From the NCBI GenBank assembly GCA_025356175.1, contig JANXUP010000144.1, positions 1-37,977 of the forward strand: DNA of 37,977 bases, given 5' to 3'. The first letter of the stretch is position 1. Each line of letters begins with the position of its first letter. The stretch comes from Sphingomonadaceae bacterium. Lineage in GTDB: Bacteria; Pseudomonadota; Alphaproteobacteria; Sphingomonadales; Sphingomonadaceae. Position numbers and translations under genes: made by a program. This document shows positions 31,970-37,977 of this stretch, piece after piece. The notes below the pieces were generated by a model that saw only the letters and a list, made by a program, of their open reading frames with translations, made no database searches and was not told where the DNA came from.

Positions 31970-34258
31970 GTGCAACCCCCCAGCGAATCCCTGTCCGAGC
32001 CCTATCTCGAAGGGCTGAACGCGCCCCAGCGCGAAGCGGTGCTGACCACCGAAGGTCCGGTGCTGATGCTTGCCGGAGCGGGTACGGGCAAAACCGCAGC
32101 GCTCACCACGCGGCTGGCGCACATCATCCGCACCCGCCGCGCCTGGCCGAGCGAAGTGCTGTGCGTCACTTTTACCAACCGGGCCGCGCGCGAAATGAAG
32201 GAGCGGGTCGCGCACCTGCTCGGGCCAAGCAGCGAGGGCCTGCCGTGGCTTGGCACCTTCCACTCAATCGCCGCCAAGCTGCTGCGCCGCCATGCCGAAC
32301 TGGTGGGTCTGCAATCCAACTACACGATCATCGATACTGACGACCAGCTGCGCCTCCTCAAGCAGCTGATCCAGGCCGAAGGTCTCGATGAAAAACGCTG
32401 GCCGCCCCGGCTGCTCGCTGGATTGATTGACCGCTGGAAGAACAAGGGGCTTGGGCCCGCAGACATCGGCGTGGCCGAAAGCGAGGCCTATGCCAACGGG
32501 CTCGGGCAGAAATTCTATCAGCTGTACCAGAACCGGCTCAAGGCGCTCAACGCCTGCGATTTCGGTGATCTGCTGCTCCACATGCTCAACGTGCTGCGCG
32601 GACATCGCGAGATCCTCGAGGCTTACCAGCAGCGCTTCAAATATATCCTGGTCGACGAATATCAGGACACCAACCAAGTCCAGTACCTTTGGCTGCGCCT
32701 CCTCGCACAGGGTCACCGCAACATCTGCGTGGTCGGCGATGACGACCAGTCGATCTATTCATGGCGCGGCGCAGAAGTGACCAATATCCTGCGGTTCGAA
32801 AAGGATTTTCCCGGTGCGAAGGTAATCAAGCTGGAGCAGAATTATCGCTCCACTCCCGATATCCTCGCCGCCGCCTCAGGCCTGATCGACGCCAATTCGC
32901 AGCGGCTCGGTAAGACGCTGTGGACGGAAAAGAATGGCGGCGACAAGGTCCGCGTGATCGGCGTGTGGGACGGCCCCGAAGAAGCGCGCCGGGTGGGCGA
33001 AGACGCCGAACGGCTCGAGCGCGAAGGCGCTTCGCTGGCGCAGCTCGCGATCCTGGTTCGCGCCCAGTTCCAGACCCGTGAGTTCGAAGACCGGTTCATC
33101 GCGATCGGGCTCAATTACAAGATCGTCGGCGGCTTCCGGTTTTACGAACGCGCCGAAATTCGCGATGCGTTGGCTTATCTGCGGTTGATTGCGCAGCCGA
33201 GCGATGATCTGGCCTTCGAACGCATCTACAACACCCCGAAGCGAGGCCTGGGCGACAAGTCGCTGGAGAAGCTCCACCGCCACGCCCGCGCGCGCAACGT
33301 GCCGCTGGCGATGGCCGCGCTGGAAATGGTCGACAGCGACGAGCTTCCGGCCCGCGCACGCAACACACTGCTGGGCTTGATGCGCAATTTCGCGCGGTGG
33401 CGCGAAGCTTCGGCCACGCTGTCGCCGGCTGAGCTGGTGCGCACCCTGCTCGACGAAAGCGGTTACACCGATATGTTGCAGGCCGAGCGCAGCGCCGAAA
33501 GCGCCGGGCGACTTGAAAACCTCACCGAACTTTCCCGCGCGATGGAAGAATACGAAACGCTCGGCGATTTCCTTGAGCATGTCAGCTTGGTCATGGACAA
33601 CGACAAGGCCGACGATGCCGAAAAGCTGACGATCATGACAATCCACGCCGCCAAGGGGCTGGAGTTCGATTACCTTTATTTGGTCGGGTGGGAGGAAGGC
33701 GTGTTCCCCTCGCAGCGCGCGATGGACGAAGGCGGGCTGGCTGCGCTCGAGGAAGAACGCCGCCTAGCCTATGTCGCAATCACCCGCGCGCGACGGCAGT
33801 GCACGATCTTCCACGCTGCCAACCGCCGCATCTATGGCCAGTGGACCAGTTCCATTCCGAGCCGCTTCATCGCCGACCTCCCCGCCGCGCATATCACGCA
33901 GGAAAACACCATGAGCGGCGGCGCGTCATTGTGGCGAGCGCAATTCTCGGAGCATTCCGATCCGTTCGCGCACGTTGCCGCGGCTCAGCCCAGCCGCATC
34001 ATGACCCGCGGCCCCGGCTGGCAACGCGCCGCTGCGCAAACCTATGATCCCGCCCCGCGCCGGATCACCGAAAACACCCGCAGCGCCGCCAGCTTCGCTG
34101 CGAAGCCGCGCGGCGACATCGCGCTGGGTGCGCGAGTATTCCACGAGAAGTTCGGCTACGGCACGGTTGTGTCACAGGAAGGCAACAAGCTTGAAATCGA
34201 GTTCGAAACCGCCGGACCGAAGCGGATGATCGACAGCTTTGTAAAGCTGGCTGACTAG
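31970..34258 (+). CDS. UvrD/PcrA-type superfamily 1 DNA helicase
   Basis: A 762-residue ATP-dependent 3'-5' helicase with the full SF1A motif set: Walker A AGAGTGKT (35-42), Ia VTFTNRAAREMKER, II VDEYQDTN, III GDDDQSIYSWRGA, IV LEQNYRS, V MTIHAAKGLEFD and VI VAITRARRQ. The C-terminal GARVFHEKFGYGTVVSQEG resembles the PcrA/UvrD Tudor-like end that contacts RNA polymerase. It acts in nucleotide excision repair and replication-fork clearance. The start is uncertain: GTG 31970 fits homologues best, but GTG 31892 is also in frame. Its TAG stop shares bases with the convergent helicase stop (CTAG). Confidence 0.93.
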   Translation: MQPPSESLSEPYLEGLNAPQREAVLTTEGPVLMLAGAGTGKTAALTTRLAHIIRTRRAWPSEVLCVTFTNRAAREMKERVAHLLGPSSEGLPWLGTFHSIAAKLLRRHAELVGLQSNYTIIDTDDQLRLLKQLIQAEGLDEKRWPPRLLAGLIDRWKNKGLGPADIGVAESEAYANGLGQKFYQLYQNRLKALNACDFGDLLLHMLNVLRGHREILEAYQQRFKYILVDEYQDTNQVQYLWLRLLAQGHRNICVVGDDDQSIYSWRGAEVTNILRFEKDFPGAKVIKLEQNYRSTPDILAAASGLIDANSQRLGKTLWTEKNGGDKVRVIGVWDGPEEARRVGEDAERLEREGASLAQLAILVRAQFQTREFEDRFIAIGLNYKIVGGFRFYERAEIRDALAYLRLIAQPSDDLAFERIYNTPKRGLGDKSLEKLHRHARARNVPLAMAALEMVDSDELPARARNTLLGLMRNFARWREASATLSPAELVRTLLDESGYTDMLQAERSAESAGRLENLTELSRAMEEYETLGDFLEHVSLVMDNDKADDAEKLTIMTIHAAKGLEFDYLYLVGWEEGVFPSQRAMDEGGLAALEEERRLAYVAITRARRQCTIFHAANRRIYGQWTSSIPSRFIADLPAAHITQENTMSGGASLWRAQFSEHSDPFAHVAAAQPSRIMTRGPGWQRAAAQTYDPAPRRITENTRSAASFAAKPRGDIALGARVFHEKFGYGTVVSQEGNKLEIEFETAGPKRMIDSFVKLAD

Positions 34259-35670
34259 AGCGCCGAAACGCCCAGGAAGCTTGGCACCGGGCCGTTCCAG
34301 ACATCGGCATCGCCTTCTTCCACCGGCGTACGCTGGGCGGCGCGGCGCGGTTCGGACTTCGGCGGCTTGGTGCCGTCGCGCTTGGGCCGGTCGGCGCGCG
34401 GAGAGGCTTCGGCGGCCGGTTCTGAAGCCGCTTCCACCACTTCGGGTTCGGGCTTGGCGGCGCGCGGGGTGCGTTCGGCGCGGACCGGCTTGGCAACGCG
34501 AGCAGGTTTGTCCTCACGCGGCGCGGGCGCGGGCTCGGTTTTGGCGCTCTTGCCACCGATCTCGTAGACCGGGATCTGCATGCCAGTCAGCTTTTCGACA
34601 TTGGCGATGGCTTCGGCATCTTCAGGCGCAACCAGCGTGAAGGCCTTGCCGGTCGCGCCAGCGCGGCCAGTACGACCGATGCGGTGGACGTAGTCATCGG
34701 GGTGCCACGGCGTGTCGTAGTTGAACACGTGGCTCACGCCCTTTACGTCGATACCGCGTGCGGCCACGTCAGAGCAGCACAGGATCGTCACGGTCCCGGC
34801 CTTGAACCGGTCCAGTTCGGCGATCCGTGCCGGCTGGTCCATGTCGCCATGGATTTCGCCAGCAGAGAAGCCCTTCTGCTTAAGTGCCTTAGCCAAATCA
34901 CGCACCGTCGTCTTGCGGTTGCAGAAAATCATCGCGTTGGTCACGTCGTCTTCGCGCAGCAAGTCGATCAGTACGTCCCGCTTGGCCCGTGAAGAGCTGA
35001 CCATCACCTTGTGCTGGGCAATGTTCAAGTTGGCCGATGCCGGGCGGGCAACCTCAATGTACTTCGGATTGCTGAGGAATTTATCCGCAAGCTTCTTGAT
35101 CGGCGGCGGCATTGTCGCGCTGAACAACAGCGTCTGCCGCGTCGCCGGAAGCTTCGAACAGATCGTTTCAATGTCCGGAATGAAACCCATGTCGAGCATC
35201 CGGTCGGCTTCGTCGATCACCAGCAGATCGCAGCCAGTGAGCAGAATCTTGCCGCGTTCGAACAGGTCCATCAGCCGGCCTGGGGTGGCAATCAGCACAT
35301 CGACCCCGTCCTTCAGCGCCTTGACCTGGTCGCCCATCTGCACGCCGCCAATCAGCAGCGCCATCTTGAGATCGTGGTTGACCCCGTACTTAGTGAATTC
35401 GTCGGCCACCTGCGCCGCCAGTTCGCGGGTTGGTTCAAGGATCAGGCTGCGCGGCATCAGTGCGCGGCGGCGGCCATGCGAGAGCACGTCGATCATCGGC
35501 AGCACGAAGCTGGCGGTCTTGCCGGTGCCGGTCTGGGCCACACCGATGATGTCGCGCATCATCAGCACACTGGGGATCGCCTGCGCCTGGATTGGCGTGG
35601 GCGTATCGTAGCCCTTGGCGGTAACCGCCGCGAGCAGTTCGTCTGACAGGCCGAGATCGGCGAATTTCAT
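34255..35670 (-). CDS. RhlE-like DEAD-box RNA helicase
   Basis: A 471-residue ATP-dependent RNA helicase. The Q motif is FADLGLSDELL...GYDTPTPIQ, motif I AQTGTGKT (45-52), Ia PTRELAAQV, Ib TPGRLMDL, II DEAD (153-156), III SAT (184-186), V ARGIDVKGV and VI HRIGRTGRAG. From about residue 385 the tail is Lys/Arg/Pro/Ala-rich with low complexity, as in RhlE-type helicases that use basic tails for RNA binding. I start at ATG 35670 (MKFADLGL); the track start adds 26 residues. The stop overlaps the uvrD-like stop by 3 bases. Confidence 0.92.
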   Translation of the reverse strand: MKFADLGLSDELLAAVTAKGYDTPTPIQAQAIPSVLMMRDIIGVAQTGTGKTASFVLPMIDVLSHGRRRALMPRSLILEPTRELAAQVADEFTKYGVNHDLKMALLIGGVQMGDQVKALKDGVDVLIATPGRLMDLFERGKILLTGCDLLVIDEADRMLDMGFIPDIETICSKLPATRQTLLFSATMPPPIKKLADKFLSNPKYIEVARPASANLNIAQHKVMVSSSRAKRDVLIDLLREDDVTNAMIFCNRKTTVRDLAKALKQKGFSAGEIHGDMDQPARIAELDRFKAGTVTILCCSDVAARGIDVKGVSHVFNYDTPWHPDDYVHRIGRTGRAGATGKAFTLVAPEDAEAIANVEKLTGMQIPVYEIGGKSAKTEPAPAPREDKPARVAKPVRAERTPRAAKPEPEVVEAASEPAAEASPRADRPKRDGTKPPKSEPRRAAQRTPVEEGDADVWNGPVPSFLGVSAL

Positions 35671-35762
35671 AGGTTTCTTCAAAGCTAGGGGAACGGGTCC
35701 GGCACCGTCCGAAACGGGCGGCACCCAGCAGCCGCGCCCTAAGCGCATTCTGCCGCAGGAGT

Positions 35763-35788
35763 CAAGAAAACCCGAGGATAACCCCTCG
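35763..35788 (-). terminator. Terminator of the exported Cys-containing protein gene
   Basis: On the minus strand CGAGG-GGTTAT-CCTCG directly follows the stop codon and is followed by GGTTTTCTTG. Short stem but a good T-rich tail; it would separate this gene from the DEAD-box helicase downstream. Confidence 0.55.
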
Positions 35789-36292
35789 TCAGTCGCTGGC
35801 GTCGATCAATTGTCGAAAACCGCTCACCTGGCAATTCGAGCCACTGCGCGATAGCAGTTCGTCGCGGTTCACGCAGACCTGGCCGTCGACATTGCGCTTG
35901 ACGATGAAGCCGGAATAGAACTCGCGCGCCTCGCAGCCCTTGGAAAGCTTGGCGGTAAACAGGCGATTGTCGCGCAGGATCAGCAGCAACCGCCCGGCAT
36001 CGAGCGGCTGAACACCCGCGATCGAACCCAGCGGCAGGCACTTGCCGGCCTTGCGCTCGACCATGCGCGGTTCGCTGTCGCTATCGGCCCCGGCAGCGAC
36101 GAAATTGGCAACGTTCGGCATTGGCGCGGGCCGCGGGTTGATGCGGATCGTAACCCGCTGTTCGATGCTGACCTGTTCGGCGGGCTCGGACACCGGAATC
36201 GGCGCGCGCTCCAGCGGCGCCTGCTGGTCCACCGCAATGGCAGCGGGAAACAGCAGGGCCAGCGGGGTCATGAGTTGCGCGACAGGATTCAT
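35789..36292 (-). CDS. Exported hypothetical protein with four Cys
   Basis: A 167-residue protein with a signal-like start (MNPVAQLMTPLALLFPAAIAV). A Pro/Glu-rich linker (LERAPIPVSEPAEQVSIEQ) leads to a compact C-terminal domain of about 80 residues holding four Cys (GKCLPLG, KGCEARE, GQVCVNRD, SNCQVSG), likely two disulfides in the periplasm. I do not recognise a Pfam family. I start at ATG 36292 because upstream track codons would overlap the divergent dehydrogenase gene. It is single, with its own terminator. Confidence 0.6.
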   Translation of the reverse strand: MNPVAQLMTPLALLFPAAIAVDQQAPLERAPIPVSEPAEQVSIEQRVTIRINPRPAPMPNVANFVAAGADSDSEPRMVERKAGKCLPLGSIAGVQPLDAGRLLLILRDNRLFTAKLSKGCEAREFYSGFIVKRNVDGQVCVNRDELLSRSGSNCQVSGFRQLIDASD

Positions 36293-36405
36293 GACGGTGT
36301 AAATAGCCCCAGTCTTTGAACCATCGCTTAACCCGGCTGGCCTGCGTTTGCAAAATGACCGCGCCGGGGCTGGTAACAAGCAGCTGTTGTGCCATAGCCG
36401 CAGCA

Positions 36406-37848
36406 ATGTTCGCCCCCGATCCTCTCTTCATCGAAACAGCCGCCGCGCTCCTAGGACGGCGTGGCTGGACGATCGATCCTGACCAGATGGCTCCCTGGCT
36501 GACCGACTGGCGCGGACGCTACACCGGCCGCGCCTGCGGCCTCGCATCACCAGCCGATACCGCAGAGGTTGCAGCCATTGTCGCGCTGTGCGCCAGCTAC
36601 AATGTCCCGATCGTCGCCCAAGGCGGCAACAGCGGGATGTCGGGCGGAGCTACCCCGGACCCGAGCGGCGCTGCGCTGCTCCTATCGCTGCGCCGGCTTA
36701 ACTGGATTGGCGAAATCGATACCGCCGCCCGGCAGATCATCTGCGGTGCGGGAACGGTGTTGCAGAATCTGCACGAAATGGCCGAACGATCAGGCTTGCG
36801 CTTTCCGCTGACGCTGGGCGGCAAGGGTTCGGCAACCGTGGGCGGACTGATTTCGACCAATGCCGGGGGCAGCCAGGTGCTGCGCCACGGATCGATGCGC
36901 GCACAAGTGCTTGGCCTCGAAGCCGTCTTGGCGGACGGCAAAGTCTGGTCGGCGCTGACCCCACTGAAGAAAGACAACCGGGGGTTCGACCTCAAACAGT
37001 TGTTTATCGGCAGCGAAGGGACGTTGGGGATCGTTACCGCGGCCACGTTGAAGCTCGAACCGGCGATCGCGCAGCGCCGGGTGGCATGGGTCGGGCTTGG
37101 CAGCATCGGTGCGGCGCGCGCGCTCTTGCTGAAGGCCCAGGCCGAACTTGGCGAGGCGCTCGAAGGGTTTGAGGTGCTGCCGCAAAACTGCCTCGATGCG
37201 GTGCTTGCGGGCAATCCGCGCGCACGCGCGCCGCTTGCCGCGCTTCACGCCTGGCATGCGCTGATCGAGGTAACCAGCCCGGCGGCTGGCGCGGATCTTC
37301 AGGGCGATCTTGAAGCAGTGCTTCAACCGGCACTGGAAGACGGAACGATCAGCGATGCAGCAATCGCCGCTTCAGAAAACCAGGCGGAAGCCTTCTGGAC
37401 TCTGCGCGAATCGATTTCGGGTGCGCTGCGGGCCAAGGGCGCGGCGATGCAGCACGACATCTCGGTACCAGTAGCCCGCATGGCAGACTTCATCGCCTTT
37501 GCCATTCCCGAGGTTGAGCGGGCCTGGCCCGGCTGCAGCGCTTTTGCCTTCGGGCACCTGGGCGATGGCAACGTGCATTTCCACGTGACCGCTCCCCCAG
37601 GCGCGGTGCGCGGCAAATGGGAGCTGGATCAGGGCAAAGCGGTGAGCCGCTTCGTCCATGACCTTGTCACGCAGTGGCATGGCTCGATTTCGGCCGAGCA
37701 CGGCATCGGCCAGATGAAACGCGATGAGCTCGCCAGGCTGGCCGATCCGGTTTCGCTGGAGTTGATGCGATGGGTCAAGGATGCACTTGATCCCGCCGAC
37801 CGGTTCAATCCTGGCAAGCTGCTTGCACCGCGCGAGACGAGCGCCTAA
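36406..37848 (+). CDS. FAD-linked D-2-hydroxyacid dehydrogenase (GlcD/D2HGDH/D-lactate type)
   Basis: A 480-residue flavoenzyme of the vanillyl-alcohol-oxidase/PCMH superfamily. The FAD-binding PP-loop region is VPIVAQGGNSGMSGGATPD (near 65-85), with LGGKGSATVGGLISTNAGG and GSEGTLGIVTAATL following. The C-terminal FAD-oxidase domain has HLGDGNVHFH, metal/substrate-binding in this family, and EHGIGQMKR. Candidate substrates are D-2-hydroxyglutarate, D-lactate or glycolate; overall length and motifs favour the D-2-hydroxyglutarate/D-lactate group. The start is uncertain: ATG 36406 gives family-like length, while in-frame ATGs at 36355 and 36316 lie further upstream. No glcE or glcF neighbours are seen. 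Confidence 0.87.
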   Translation: MFAPDPLFIETAAALLGRRGWTIDPDQMAPWLTDWRGRYTGRACGLASPADTAEVAAIVALCASYNVPIVAQGGNSGMSGGATPDPSGAALLLSLRRLNWIGEIDTAARQIICGAGTVLQNLHEMAERSGLRFPLTLGGKGSATVGGLISTNAGGSQVLRHGSMRAQVLGLEAVLADGKVWSALTPLKKDNRGFDLKQLFIGSEGTLGIVTAATLKLEPAIAQRRVAWVGLGSIGAARALLLKAQAELGEALEGFEVLPQNCLDAVLAGNPRARAPLAALHAWHALIEVTSPAAGADLQGDLEAVLQPALEDGTISDAAIAASENQAEAFWTLRESISGALRAKGAAMQHDISVPVARMADFIAFAIPEVERAWPGCSAFAFGHLGDGNVHFHVTAPPGAVRGKWELDQGKAVSRFVHDLVTQWHGSISAEHGIGQMKRDELARLADPVSLELMRWVKDALDPADRFNPGKLLAPRETSA

Positions 37849-37909
37849 AGGCGCGGGTTCGCGCCGGAATCACCCCGGCTTGATGTGATTTCAAACCCGG
37901 AGAGTTACC

Positions 37910-37977
37910 ATGGCCAGCGCGCCGCAAGCCGCCAATCTGCCGATGTTCTACAACGACCTGATGCCGCTTAACAGCCG
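37910..37977 (+). CDS. SapC family protein, 5' end only
   Basis: The first 22 codons (MASAPQAANLPMFYNDLMPL...) match the start of SapC-family proteins as I recall them from sphingomonads, with NLPMFYNDLMPLNS as the recognised block. GGAGAG lies 7 bases before the ATG. The gene is cut by the window end. SapC was first described with the Campylobacter S-layer; in sphingomonads it often sits near TonB-dependent receptors and tryptophan halogenase-like genes, which would be outside this window. Confidence 0.65.
   Translation, partial: MASAPQAANLPMFYNDLMPLNS

Overview
The window looks like chromosome from a high-GC alphaproteobacterium of the Sphingomonadales (Erythrobacter/Sphingomonas/Novosphingobium-like). 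The evidence is an Fo ATP synthase operon in the order atpI-atpB-atpE-atpF'(b')-atpF(b), a trpF...trpB...trpA-accD-folC block, a SapC-family gene at the right edge, and several palindromic intergenic repeats of types I associate with sphingomonad genomes. These are recognition-based assignments; no database search was run.

Layout. 0.1-1.9 kb: rpsA. 2.2-4.0 kb: gloB and an MDR-family quinone oxidoreductase. 4.0-6.5 kb (minus): Fo ATP synthase genes. 6.7-10.7 kb (minus): a ydbH-ynbE-ydbL-type operon for an AsmA-like envelope lipid-transfer system. 10.8-12.1 kb: radC and an NRDE/TANGO2-type gene. 12.3-13.7 kb (minus): a Tat-type GH125 exo-alpha-mannosidase. 13.8-18.7 kb: VOC protein, purB, lapA-like, pyrF, SIMPL-domain protein, trpF. 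18.8-19.3 kb (minus): a small outer-membrane beta-barrel placed between trpF and trpB. 19.5-24.9 kb: trpB, a DUF559 cassette, a trpA/trpB chimeric remnant, a small lipoprotein, trpA, accD, folC. 24.9-29.9 kb: AmpG-like permease (minus), Rieske oxygenase, rRNA pseudouridine synthase, rsmD, SnoaL-like lipoprotein. 29.9-31.8 kb (minus): MHS-type MFS permease and an aromatic-rich exported protein. 32.0-37.9 kb: UvrD/PcrA helicase, RhlE-like DEAD-box helicase (minus), exported Cys-containing protein (minus), FAD-linked D-2-hydroxyacid dehydrogenase, start of SapC.

Most genes are ordinary housekeeping. The unusual part is the trpB-trpA interval (20.7-21.6 kb). A 421-bp element with 37-bp inverted ends (36/37 matching) encodes a DUF559 (Vsr-like) nuclease-domain protein and sits one base after the trpB stop. 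It is followed by an intact 67-codon ORF whose first 25 codons match the start of trpA and whose last 41 codons match the end of trpB, each about 80% identical to the full-length neighbour with mostly silent differences. After it come a lower-GC lipoprotein ORF and then full trpA. The simplest reading is one illegitimate joint between two diverged trpBA loci, one carrying the DUF559 cassette and the other carrying the lipoprotein gene.

Other points of interest are at least five further palindromic repeat elements in intergenic gaps, one of which supplies the ribosome-binding site of folC, and a 22-bp motif shared (21/22) by the upstream regions of purB and accD. No tRNA, rRNA, CRISPR array, integrase or transposase was seen.
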